Source of the DNA: Trichoplax adhaerens
Taxonomy: Eukaryota; Placozoa; Uniplacotomia; Trichoplacea; Trichoplacidae
Length of the DNA: 64,000 nucleotides
Direction: 5' to 3'
NCBI RefSeq assembly: GCF_000150275.1
Contig: NW_002060949.1
Coordinates: 3,866,499 to 3,930,498 of the forward strand
Part shown: positions 36,598 to 48,432 of the stretch, in pieces
How the letters are laid out: every line of letters starts with the position of its first letter
Numbering within the stretch: the stretch's first letter is position 1
Notes under the pieces: generated by a model
Database searches by the model: none
Told to the model about the DNA's origin: nothing
What the model saw: the letters and a program-made list of their open reading frames with translations, nothing else
Translations under genes and position numbers: made by a program

Positions 36598-39500
36598 TCA
36601 GTATATATCATTATAGGCTGGGAGATCACCGGGACCAGCAGGGGCAGAAGGTTGTGCACTATAGGGAGGCATCGGACTGGTTTGTGCATTCAGTCTAAAA
36701 TCAATAGTTCCATGGGCTGCGACTGGAGAAGTGGCCCTAGCAGTATTTTGAGTTGGTGGAGATGGATTCGATGGAGGAGGATTAGTAATTTCGGATGTTT
36801 CGTCAGTAGGGCGGGCAATGGCATGCGTTATGGTATCAATTCTCTAGCAAAATTGTAATTGAATGGATAATAGTATACAAATTGTTAATTTGATTTCGAT
36901 TGTGGAGTAGCATTTAGTGGGTACATAAGTTTACATATACAATTATGGCAATAATCGTATGAAGCTTTATGTAGCTATGATTTCTTACCGATGTTACACT
37001 CCATAATTGTCCAGACATGAGAATACCTAACAAACTGAGAATAGCTGAAATACAGTAGACTACAGCTAGACCGGCATTTATAATAAATATGTCGGTTATT
37101 ATTTTACTATGCGTAGTCACGGCATAATACGTCGATATCAAACATCCAACGGCAGCCATTGTAGACGATAGCATAGGTAATAAAATGGTAAAACAATTCT
37201 GCAAGAAAAGAATAACCCGATTGGACTTAGATATTGACTAGTATAGAAGCCACAGTATAAAAACACGAAACGATTGCAAAGCGTTTTAAAATGATACCGC
37301 AATGTACTATAATTCTACTGATAGTTAATTCAATTCGCTTACTAGGACTATACAAGCGCGTTCATCAAGAATTTTATCGATTGACTTTGTTTACGAAAGA
37401 TCAAGGTAGTTTGATAGGCTAAATTTCTACATTGCATTGCATATTATGCATTAGTATCACATATCTCTTTTTTATTGTTTAACTCTGCTGAAAGTTAGTG
37501 TAATCCAGTCTACTGTAAGAAGAAGTGAAATATTTTAAATCGTGTGCAAGTAGGAAGCAACGGAAGCTTAGATGACATTTTTCAATCATGACATGTCATG
37601 AAATTATCATTAACTAAATGAATACCAAACACTATCCTAGTCTATATAGAATTTTATTTGCAAATGACAGATTCTTTTTTATTAAATTACGCTTTCGGAG
37701 AAAGGCTATTTATAAGCCAGACTTACAAATTTTCTGCCATCTGATGAGGCTCTTTTATAAATATAAAGCAGTACCACCGCAGCAACTCCATCAAAAATAA
37801 CCTACAATTTTAAAATAATATTAGTCTATTTGCCGAATGGAACACAGGTTAATATCAGTTATTGGCGTACGTTCGATAATTACTTGAAGAAATGAACGCT
37901 GGCACATTTTATTTTTTTTACCATCTTAACATGGAATCTAGCTTTTAACTAATTCATACGATTGTCTTTTAGTCCGTTGATGCTCTATTGGTATAACTTA
38001 TTGTAGCGTAAATTGTGGTGTCTCAGCTAGACGGTAAGGTGTATAATTTATTTATATGGCACAGGCACGGGCAAAGACTGAAATGACGAGTATTGAAAGA
38101 AAAGTTATGGCGCTACACTTGAGTTTAATATACTGAAATACTGAACCTCTTGTAATTATCTGTACTACTGAATAAAAATAATGTCCCAATTTTCAATTTT
38201 ACCACGTAGATGTGTAGGAAGACATCGGATTAACTAATCTTGGGGCTAAATACTGGATTTGATATGAAGTGCAAGACAGTACTTTCCTTTGCAGTAGCCG
38301 AAGCTACTTCATTCTTAGGATTAAAGTTCTGTACTACCAGTTTACTCGTGTACGCAAAAGAAATATGACGCTCCACTGTACACCTCGTATTCTACAGAAT
38401 GATATTCTGTATCGACTCTTTCATATCATTTTTACTATAGGGTTAAGACTAGAAATTCTAGAATTATACCTCGAATAATTATAGTCATAAAAGTACAGTA
38501 GAAGGAATCAAGAGTACAAGTATAGATTGAATCAATACTGTGAACTATACCTTCATCAATAGAATACAGTAGTACTATCCCGAATACGCGTATGTCATTT
38601 CCAATAGAATGACTTGCTGTCATCAGGAAAATACTTGAATGGGAATAAAAGTGTGACAGAAGATTCTTAGACAGTAAAAGATGGTATTCAAAGATGAGAA
38701 TCTACCGTCTATCCCATCTGCAATGGATGACTGTCATAGTGAAAAAAAATGCCTTAGGGTCAGCGATATCTTGTTATTGAGTAATGCTTACGTGGTCAAG
38801 ATTAATTGATTGCGGGCTAATTGCTGTGAAGAATAACTGCAAGTGATCGGTGGAACATACATGGCACTAGGTCTAGTTGAAAGATTGTAGCTTGCGTGTT
38901 TCTATTCTAAGCGTACACGAAGAAATGCACACAAGTCTATATTCTATCAATCTGCTAGTTTCGGATAAGCTTAAAGTTGGACTATCTAGAGATGTTCCAT
39001 TATATTCATTACCGAATCCACGCAATGAAATGGATAGCTAATGATGCAATGTAGTACACAGATTTACACTCATTCGTTCACCTTTTTTTACTATCGAATA
39101 GGAAGAAAATAGAACATTGAACCTCAAATTCATTCAAAGTACGTAAAGAATTTGTAATGAATCGATGGATTTTCCTAATAAAACATTCGATTATACCATT
39201 ACACCTGCAAAAGTGCATTATTCTAGCCTTGGTTATTTTTTTTTCACGAAATGACAAAGAACATGAATGTAGAAAAGCACTGCCAACACCATACTTACGC
39301 GTATACTGTATCAGCAATAAACAATAAACTATTGGCAATGACTCGCTTCTCTGTGTGATTTCTCATTTTCAATTAATTGGTGGAATAGGGGAAAATTCTT
39401 ATTCAATGAGTAAGGCGGTAGGGGCAAACAGACATTGTTCGAGGCAGTACTGCCTTAAGATAGCTAGTGTAAATTGTATCGACGTTGAAATTGAACGAAA

Positions 39501-40846
39501 AATTAAAAGTAATGACTTATTTCTCGATGTTATTGCCATATCGAATTAATTGGTGGAATAGGGGAAAATCCATATTCAATGGGTAAGGCGGTAAAATTAA
39601 AGCTTAATTGGCTTTATTCAAGGCAGTGCTACCTTTTCCCCCCTCGTCCCTTGCTAGAGTAAATTGTATAGACATTGAAATAGAATAAAAAAGATAGTTT
39701 GGCCGTATTCCACACGATATACTTCCATACTCTGGTATTATGAAAATGGATTTTTACAGACGGCGCTCTCTATCAAGTCCGCAGTATCGACTGTTATCGT
39801 TAACGAACGAAAATTAGAAAGATTGCAAACAGTTTGAGCGGTACTGTATCACCATAGTACCAGTATCGATCATGGATTCTTTTATTTTCAGGAATCAACT
39901 TTAGTATCTATGACTGGCTAATGCAAGTCCATTTCTAAAGTACTTTTGAAGTGGAGAAACGAGAGGACATTACTATACTACACTTATGAAGACGACTCTT
40001 GATATAGAGAGGCGGGCGGAGGGGACTTATTGAAGATATTATTGGCTACACTTTGAAGTCGACACAGTATTGTAGTGCTAGTTGTGTCGAACAGCAAATT
40101 TGAACTAATGACTTATTAATCCAATCGGAATGATATCGACAACAACTAATCGAAAGTTAGAGTCCGTAATTTGATCGAGTAGAGTACAAGATGATCCCTT
40201 TTTAATGTACAGTATTCCACAGTAACATTCATTTATAAGAATAGTTACTAACGTCAGTACAGTACAGAGACCTAATCTTGATTGTGTTAAAGTCAACAAC
40301 CTTATCTAACAAGGTAATCACTAATGTGTAATACGCAATGTGTAGTGCCAATCATTAATGCATAAGATCGTTGTATGGATAATCTATAAGCCAAGTTTTT
40401 ACTTATTATAGTCGAGTTCCTCAATCTCTAGTTTTGACACTGATCTCTCAACCAAAGTAATACAATAGCCTATTATTATCTAACAACGTTTAGATTACTG
40501 TGAATTTTATTACATCCACTCGATCATGATCGACATGATGCATTTGCACAAGCGATAAGAAAGAGCAAGCTAAGGAGTCAAAAATGAATCATTAATCAAT
40601 CCATTTGGTACTTACTTGTCCACTGATAGAATAATATAAAATTCGGTAGGCCAATTGGTATTTTTGCAAGACTGAACTCACGATGTTGACGGCCATGGTG
40701 ACCAAACCAAGTACTGAGGAAATGGAAAGTAGAGCTACTGCGGCGATAAAGTAGCGTCGTTGATTGATAAGCAATGACCTCTTTCTGGCGTCGTTAGCAG
40801 GCGAATTAGACGGTCGTGAATTTTCTCGTTGTCGTTCAATGGCCAT
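36598..40846 (-). CDS. Small multi-pass membrane protein with LPAYNDIY tail, paralogue 1 (3 exons)
   Basis: Minus-strand exons 40846-40616, 37198-36989 and 36843-36598, all phase 0, give 228 aa. Donors are GTAAGT and GTAAGA; acceptors are TTGCAG and TTGCTAG. The N-terminus is basic and polar, TM1 lies at about 32-56, further hydrophobic segments cover about 66-100 and 108-138 (a four-pass layout like MS4A or related tetraspan families), and the tail is Pro-rich. The tail holds MPPYSA and ends DLPAYNDIY. Short proline-tyrosine motifs of this type commonly recruit NEDD4-family ligases or act in trafficking; that role is inference. The exon 2 product resembles that of the plus-strand gene at 45.2 kb (LLPMLSSTMAAV against FLPALTASMAGV), and exon order and phases are the same. 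I cannot name the family securely. Confidence 0.78.
39371..39690. repeat. Tandem duplication, 173-bp period, in an intron of membrane paralogue 1
   Basis: AATTAATTGGTGGAATAGGG starts copies at 39371 and 39544. Shared blocks include AAGGCAGT and GTAAATTGTAT. Short open frames here are by-products of the repeat. Confidence 0.82.
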
Positions 40847-41999
40847 CGCTGACGTTGATGAAGGAAAGGGTGTTACAAGGACTGGAGTCTTGACTCACTA
40901 ATTTGTTATTTGGGTTGTAATCCAATCCAATTCCCTGGTGGTGTCGACACCAACAGAGTAATATCAATTGATCCTAGAAGGAATTGATTTGAAATGGCAA
41001 AAAGTCTATCGACAAACACCAACTACAAGGTGGAATGATTGCAATCGTCCAGTGGATTGTTCGCTTGCACTTTGACAACAATCGATGATTAATTCAAAAT
41101 GGTTGATTTTTATTCCATCAACATTCTACATACTGCCCTTGTAAGCAGCAATCTTCCTCACCTATCAATGACTACCGATTCACGAAATGAGAGGCGAATT
41201 CAGTCGCGATCTTGTACATGGACCATTCACTTTCTTCTCGATCAATGATGGCAAGGAGTTGCCGAAACCTTTATAGCAACAAGCTCGAAAGTAAAGCAAT
41301 CAATAAAATAAAATAAATACTGTAAATAAATACTGCAATGCAAATAGAAGAGAGCTTGTGCAGTACCGGTACCAACTCGCTGTTAACTGTACACTGTACA
41401 GTAGTACTATCAAAAGAGTTAGGAACGTACAGTACTGCACTCGTAGAGTAGGAACGGAGCCGCTATACAGTACTACGGACTGCTAAATTAAACAGCATAC
41501 TGTACTGTAGTTATCCATGGCCGTACCGGACTGTTACCGTACATTGGACAGTACGGTCCGGTACGGCACGGCTCGGCACGGTACTGGTTGGGTAATTTAC
41601 AGACTGAAAGTGCTGATGGAAATGAAAATAAATTAGCTACTGCACAGTACATGACTGCACTGGTAATACAACACTGTACAATAGACCCATCATGGTTAAC
41701 ATCCACTACAGTAGTGGACACTGGACAGATGTACTGACTGGGACCCAACTAGTCCAACAGCATTGTTCGTAATGATGTCATCCATCTCCAACTTTTTTCT
41801 TTCGCAGTGGCACAGTACACTATATGTCCAAGTCGGGCTGAAAAGAGCGACCGGAAATGGTCGTTAGGGTAGATTATTTTGCTGGCTAAATTGCATTGGA
41901 CCTGATGTGTACGGTACAATAGACGCATAATGATAAACATCCACCAGTAGACAGGTGTACTGACTGCGACCCGACTGGTCCCAATGACAGTGTTGGTTA

Positions 42000-42007
42000 T
42001 GACGTCA
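42000..42007. promoter_or_regulatory. TGACGTCA palindrome (CRE-like), copy 1
   Basis: A perfect 8-bp CREB/ATF-type consensus inside the repeat block between the two divergent membrane-protein genes. The sequence is certain; function is speculative. Confidence 0.3.
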
Positions 42008-42488
42008 TCCTTGTCCAACTTTTTGCTTTTGGGAATGCCACAGTACTGTACCAGTCGGGCTGAAGAGAGCGAACGGAAATGGTCTTTAAGGTAGACCATT
42101 TTGCTGGCTAAATTCAACAGGACCTGATGTACGGCACAGTACTGGTTGGGTAATTACAAACTGTAAAAGAGTGGATGGAAAAGAAATACAAAATGTGATG
42201 AGTCTGGAAATGAAAATAAATTAGCTATTGTACAGTACAATGTACAGTACTGTACAGTACAATACTGCACAATAAAGACCTTAGACTGTAGACTGTACAC
42301 TGTACAGGTGTACTCTACTCACTGGGTCCCAACTAGTCCCAGCGACAGGGTTCGTTATGATCTCATCCATGTCCAAAGTTTTTTCTTTTGAGAATGGCAC
42401 AGTACAAATTGGGCTGAAGACAGCGACCGAAAATGTCCAAGTCGGGCTGAAAAGAGCGACCGGAAATGGTCGTTAACAGTGTTGGTTA

Positions 42489-42496
42489 TGACGTCA
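42489..42496. promoter_or_regulatory. TGACGTCA palindrome (CRE-like), copy 2
   Basis: Second perfect copy, carried by the next repeat unit 489 bp away. An earlier unit has the degenerate TGATGTCA (41774). Confidence 0.3.
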
Positions 42497-43000
42497 TCCT
42501 TGTCCAACTTTTTGCTTTTGGGAATGCCACAGTACTGTACCAGTCGGGCTGAAGAGAGCGAACTGAAATGGTCTCTAGGCTAAGTACAGTAGACCATTTT
42601 GCTGGCTAAATTCAACAGGACCTGATGTACGGCACAGTACTGGTTGGGTAATTACAAACTGTAAGAATGGATGGAAAAGAAATACAAAATGTGATGAGTC
42701 TGGAAATGAAAATAAATTAGCTATTGTACAGTACAATGTACAGTACTGTACAGTACAATACTGCACAATAAAGACCTTAGACTGTAGACTGTACACTGTA
42801 CAGGTGTACTATACTTCACTGGGTCCAAACTAGTCCCAGCGACAGGGTTCGTTATGATCTCATCCATGTCCAAAGTTTTTTCTTTTGAGAATGGCACAGT
42901 ACAAATTGGGCTGAAGACAGCGACCGAAAATGGTCGTTAGGGTAGACTATTTTACTGGCTAAATTCAACTGGACTTGATGTCTGCAAATGCGTTCACGAT

Positions 43001-45197
43001 ACGATAGACTCCTAAAATACGAGCATCGTCTTCAAGCTTTTACTTTCATTTCTATAGGCGTAGAGTAGAGTGGAATGGCTGAAATTCAAATTAACTGACT
43101 GTAAATGTGTACAAAATAAATGGACTGGTGGAACTGGTCAACTACCTTGGTTGACCAGAGTCTACTGGGATCAACTCATCAAAGTGAAAATGTTGCCGTC
43201 TTGGAATCCAAAAATTCAATTTTTGGATTATTATAAGAGCAAGGGGGCAAAAATGCCTTAATTAAGATATTAAGACAATATTTAGTGGAGGGCAGAGGAG
43301 AAATTTTAATTGAGTAATCTCTGTGAGTGCTGTACAGTACATTGTACAGGTGAGGAGAAACAACAAGAATAAGAGACAGACCCAAAATAAAAGCAAAAAT
43401 AATCATCTACAAAAAGGAATGATGCAGTGTAATAATATATCTACATATACTGGTATATACGCGTATAGAATGAAAATAAAGGGGAAATGGCGATTGGATA
43501 TTGCTGTCTATAGAATTGTTTATCTTTTTTTAGAGATACGCATGTATAAAAACAGTCAAGTTCACATAAGTATTTCTTTCTTTCCTTCTAATCCCTGGTT
43601 ACAATCATCACTTGCTAATGGCTAGGCATTCTTTCACCCAGTCTATTTGTTTATCATTGATCAAAGTAAAATATTGATTATAATTATTTCTTTTTCTAGT
43701 CTGCTGAAAAATTGCGTTGGCAATCATACACGTATCGACAGACCATTGTGTCGTGGAGAGATATCTTCGTATGCTAGTGCGCCATTGAAAAGCGACCACA
43801 ATAAGAATGCCCATATTGTCATTATGATCGAGATGGAGTCTCGCTGATGATCAACCGATAGTACCGTCCCAGTTATTGATGAGACCAAATTTCTCATAGC
43901 ATGCAAAGGAATAGCAGCCATAGCAAACAAGTAGATCAAATATTGTGAAAGCGAGTGGAGGTCCTGTTTTATACGAGATGAAAAAAGTAGGACTGGCACA
44001 GTCACTATCGTGAACAAGAGTAATTAGCCTTCTGTATGATTGCGATACCAGTGTATTGGATGACGATATAGTTACCTTACCAATACACTGCCGTTCAAAA
44101 TAGACAAAATTGCTGGCAATTTAGATCGTCCAACTCTACTTTCTTCGGTTATTATTCCATTCCTGCCCAAATCCCTGAATAACAGTGACCTATATTCGTA
44201 TATATACTTATATACGAGATGCTATCCGCAAAGCATGTTATTGAGTGGAGTAGCTATCGAAACTTTCACTACACAGTACACATAGGACAATACGAATTTA
44301 ATAGCAACATCAGGTCTTGCAATGATCGGCATAGCTAGCACTTGTCATACAATTTCCACACTCACTCTACAGTACTCCAAGCTCTGTTGTAGTACTGATA
44401 GTTGATAAATACATGAAGAATGAGAAATTCATGATTTACCTACAACTCTATCAATGACTAGAGTTAAAACACTTCAACAACTGCCAAAGTCATGCAAAGG
44501 ATTGCCTACAAAGGATCTTACATCTAGCCCAAATTATCAAAAAGTAATTTGTACAATTATAATTAAGCTACATTATAATTATCACCATTACTAACCATCT
44601 AATACTCTACCACACCGAAGTTTAGCTAAGCCGATACTACACCCGTCTGCGGAACAAACCAAGTCTATTTAACTTGTTACTATAGAAACTTATTCTTATG
44701 ATCATGGAAAGAATTGTACCAGTGTTATTAGCCAATAGTCATGGCTTTGTAATGTATAGTATTGTGATAGTGTATCTTATTAAAGTAATGAAATCCGTAT
44801 GAGCGAGAGTAAATACAATAAGGAAGCGAAACTGCATCTTTTATTTGTCCCAGATGTTGCCTCTCGGCTATTACTGTAGTATTACTCATCGTTGAATCAA
44901 AAATACAGTATTTAGAAATAGTATTAATTTTATCATCGTGTGGCTTGTAAGTTCTATATGATTGACTAAATAAAGTTGTCAATTAATCATTATGTTTAAG
45001 AAAGACAAATCGTAGTGAATGATATTAACGTAGCGCTGATGAAATAATTGCCTACAGAAATACGCGTATTCTCAATTTTCCCCCTACTAGGAAAGTGTAA
45101 TGTCGTCTTCATGTATCTCATATTTCGTCACATAAAGTGATCTTCCAAAGCAGTAATTGCATGCTGTTATAAAAATACTTCAAGTTGCAGTCTACCG
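43001..45197. other. Intergenic stretch upstream of membrane paralogue 2
   Basis: Several 60-100-codon frames exist on both strands, including minus-strand 43724-44017, which has hydrophobic stretches. None has convincing splice context or resemblance to a known protein. I support no gene here. Confidence 0.45.
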
Positions 45198-46853
45198 ATG
45201 GCGATCTCAATGGCCCCTACAACGAGACAGCAAGCTTTAACAGCTGTAAGGCCAGTTGTACGCAGAATTTTTTTGTGCTGGACTTTCGAATTAATTGTTG
45301 GCTTTATTCACATTGGCCTTGCTCTACCAACATATTACCAAATCAATTATGACGTTCGTTATCTAGTCATATTTATTACTACGGGCGGCTTGGTAAGTAA
45401 AAGTCGTTAAGAAAAGATTTAATCTCATTATGATGAATAATTCTAAGAATCAATTTGTTAATGTGAAAGCTAGCACTGTATAACCAAACATTAATATTAA
45501 ATGGAGGTGACGTAATTTAATACTGATAGTATCAATTTACCCCGGCGTCGCCATTCAACTTGATTCGACAGATGAAAGAATAAGATAAAATTGATTTTTG
45601 TTTACTAAAATCTTGGAACGAAACTATAACTATTATCAACCAACTTTATAATTTCCTATCCATCAATATCCTATAAATATGTGTATTGCTTTATCAAATT
45701 AATTTCTCTAGACAATTTTTTTCAACATCCATTTTATCTGGAAGCTTAAGAATCATCGTGATCAACAAAGTCTACATGACATGGTAGGTCATCGTTAAAA
45801 TCATATATCCAAGAAACACACAAATTAATTAAACTGATAACAATCGAATATCAGAATTGAGCCTTAATATTGATTTTCAACAATTTTTACAGTCATGGAT
45901 ATCCTATTTTCTACCGGCTTTAACAGCTTCTATGGCTGGTGTCTCAGCCCTATTAACCATTTTCCTTATGGCTAATTCAAATACTCAACTCTCCGTAATA
46001 CTATTTATATCGCAATCCGCTTCATTTGCTATTAATGTAGCGTTAAATTTTGCTGGACTATATGGATTAGCGAAAATTTATACAAAATTGAATCCCCAGG
46101 TAACTACTACTTTTGAGACAATATCTTCTTTCTAGCCAATACTTAGACGGATTATCAATAAAACTAATATTTACAGTAAAGCTTTAGTACCAAGACAAAT
46201 GTCTTGCATCTTAGTCTAAATTGACTGCAACATGTAATCTACATTTTAAAATACTGTATGGAGATGTATAATTAATTTATCGTCAAAATTATTTTATAGA
46301 AAAACAACACTCAGAGGGCGATTGCACCAGCTACTGCTGATGAAGATATACAACTTTTAACGCAAAATCCTCATCTTAATCAGATAATCGAGTACGGAAC
46401 CCAACAAGGTTTCGACAACGATAATACAGTTAGTGATGCTGAGAAACTTCGATTCAACCGTATCGAAGAGATAATGGCAGAGTACAAGCCGTAGTTTCCA
46501 TAACCCGTGAAACTAATATTATTCATCATCATCATCGATATGAAGGAAATGCTACTAGACCCGATGTTCCACGTAGCAGAAATACACTACCCCGAATTAC
46601 TCATTCTACCGTTGACGCTACCGCACCGGAATTACCTTCTGAAGAGGAGCATTACGGAACAAATTATGCCATCGAAAGGCACGATCCACAATCATCGGAT
46701 ATATCAAGGGAACCTTTACAAAAACCCGTTCTACCAAATATTACGCAACAGGCACATGCATTGAATGCACCCTCTGATAATGTAAATAAGAACGAGGACG
46801 GAGTTGGACTACCGTCATATAATGAAATATTTTCATCTCAAGAGAAACAGTGA
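45198..46853 (+). CDS. Small multi-pass membrane protein, paralogue 2, with an apparent frameshift in its tail
   Basis: Exons 45198-45392, 45893-46099 and from 46300, all phase 0 with GT-AG ends. As written the frame stops at TAG 46492-46494, giving 198 aa. TM1 (about 23-45) and hydrophobic segments across exon 2 match paralogue 1 in order and phase. From about 46443 a different frame is open to TGA 46851-46853; it encodes a polar, Pro/Glu-rich stretch ending GLPSYNEIFSSQEKQ. That ending is equivalent to the DLPAYNDIY end of paralogue 1, so it should be the true tail. A -1 shift somewhere between 46443 and 46494 would link the two and give about 317 aa. Explanations are a genuine truncating indel, a sequence error, or unrecognised splicing. 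AATAAA at 46897-46902 is a likely poly(A) signal and favours transcription through the whole tail. Confidence 0.75.
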
Positions 46854-46902
46854 TCAAGGGATGCCGTAGTAGTTGTTCTTGACAATACCGTAACTTAATA
46901 AA

Positions 46903-48432
46903 TTATTTTCAAGTATATAATAAACATTTCTTCATCTTAAGACGAAAACGTTCAAAGATTATGCCATTTTATTATGAAAAATACTGCTTGCTACCTTAAA
47001 TGACGGGAATCCGTTACTTCAATTGATGATTATTGAGGACATTGCATTCCAAATTAATTTAGAACAGCATTCTAATTTCAGTATTTTGTGCAAGCGAAGC
47101 TTACCTAACAATTTAAATCTTATTTATGTCTAAAATATATTTATTTCTAATAAATAGGATAAAATATCAAGCTATTGCAGATACGTATATTGATATGGAT
47201 TGTTTAACAAATGACGTTAGATCACCAAATTTAATGGAATGATTACGTATCTCCGATTCATATAAATTAACTTTGTACACCTGTCCGCATATATTGTTGA
47301 CATTAGTTGTATAGTGCTTGCATTATTGTCAAAATCGGACATCACGTTCGAATTACGGCAGTCAACACTTGACCTTTAAAGAATCCCTGTTTAATTTTGC
47401 TTTATTTATGGCGTAGAAACCTTTATTGAAAATTCTTAACATCACCAACTTAGCAATTGCTTAAATGATGCATAAGAGGACACCCTTGAGGTGGTGCTAA
47501 ATTTAGCGATATACGAAATATTACAGTGATTGCTATTTAATCGAGGTAATCATTGCATCATAAATGATACCAGTAGAATAGAATTGGCTCAGTGCTGATA
47601 TCATAGTGGTTTGCAATATCATAAAACATAGTTGTTACAGGTAATACAAATGAAATGAAATCACAGTGCAAACAAGACCGAGGTAAACAGTTATTAATTA
47701 ACGAATAATGTCTTTACTACACCGTGACCAATGTTACACCCTGTCGAATATTTTAACTTGCATGCAGTTCTGCACGGGCTTTCTGCTATCATTTACAACT
47801 CTCTAGTTCGTAAAACAACTTTTAGCTTTTGTCCTATTTATCAATATACATATTCATATATGAATATATTGGACGCTAAGCAACATCAGCCAGTTGAGAT
47901 TCTCTTCATATCATACTACAGCACAATGTTATTTTGTTGCGTATTTGATTGTACTGCAGTAAAATCTAAAACAAGAACTAATTCTTTAGCATCAGCAAAG
48001 TTCAAGCCTATTATCATCTTTCTATATTTACGTGTAAATATAGCGCTTCATATAGGAGAATCGAAAAAGGGTCCACGAAATTAAATTTCATTTGTAAATT
48101 CATGATATACAAAATTGATTCACAAAGTGTATATACTGTAGCCATCCTTATACATCTAATGAATTTACAAGTGGTTTTAAATTATGATTATCATCTGTAA
48201 ATTAATTATTTTACTATTCATTACATTTTCCAAGCACGTATATACAGTATATTTTTTCCATTAGGAAATTTTAAGACTACTTGATATACTGACTATTATT
48301 GATTATTACTCATTTTAACAATAGCTCAGTGTACCGTTTCATTTCGAAGAAACAAATATATGATAAGCTCAGTTTACAGTAACATATGATATAATTAAAT
48401 ATGTGGTACCGACCCAAATCGTACATTATCAT
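46903..48432. other. Intergenic stretch between the membrane paralogue 2 and geminin 3' ends
   Basis: No gene supported. A plus-strand frame of 117 codons at 47731-48084 has no recognisable features. Confidence 0.45.

Larger units (their letters stand above)
41320..43000. repeat. Complex repeat block rich in GTACAGTAC/ACTGTAC palindromes
   Basis: A roughly 490-560-bp unit occurs about three times, with anchors such as GGTACTGGTTGGGTAAT or CAGTACTGGTTGGGTAATTA near 41578, 42137 and 42634. GTTGGTTATGACGTCATCC occurs at 41992 and 42481, and a near-exact block runs from about 42339 and again from about 42839. Between anchors the DNA is dense in interleaved GTACAGTAC, TACTGTA and GTACTG words. 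Minus-strand open frames of 60-120 codons here do not resemble proteins and shift between copies. Confidence 0.85.

Noticed and set aside
41488-42117. Two minus-strand open frames of 86 and 122 codons
   Set aside because: They are made of the repeat units; equivalent frames are broken in the other copies, and the translations resemble nothing known.
43724-44017. 97-codon minus-strand frame with hydrophobic stretches, considered as a third membrane paralogue
   Set aside because: The sequence does not align by eye with exon 1 or exon 2 of either paralogue, and no matching downstream exon was found.
46507-46764. 85-codon plus-strand frame in the tail of membrane paralogue 2
   Set aside because: It competes with the frame ending LPSYNEIF, which is supported by paralogue 1.
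47731-48084. 117-codon plus-strand open frame
   Set aside because: No recognisable domain, no splice partners and composition expected of AT-rich non-coding DNA.
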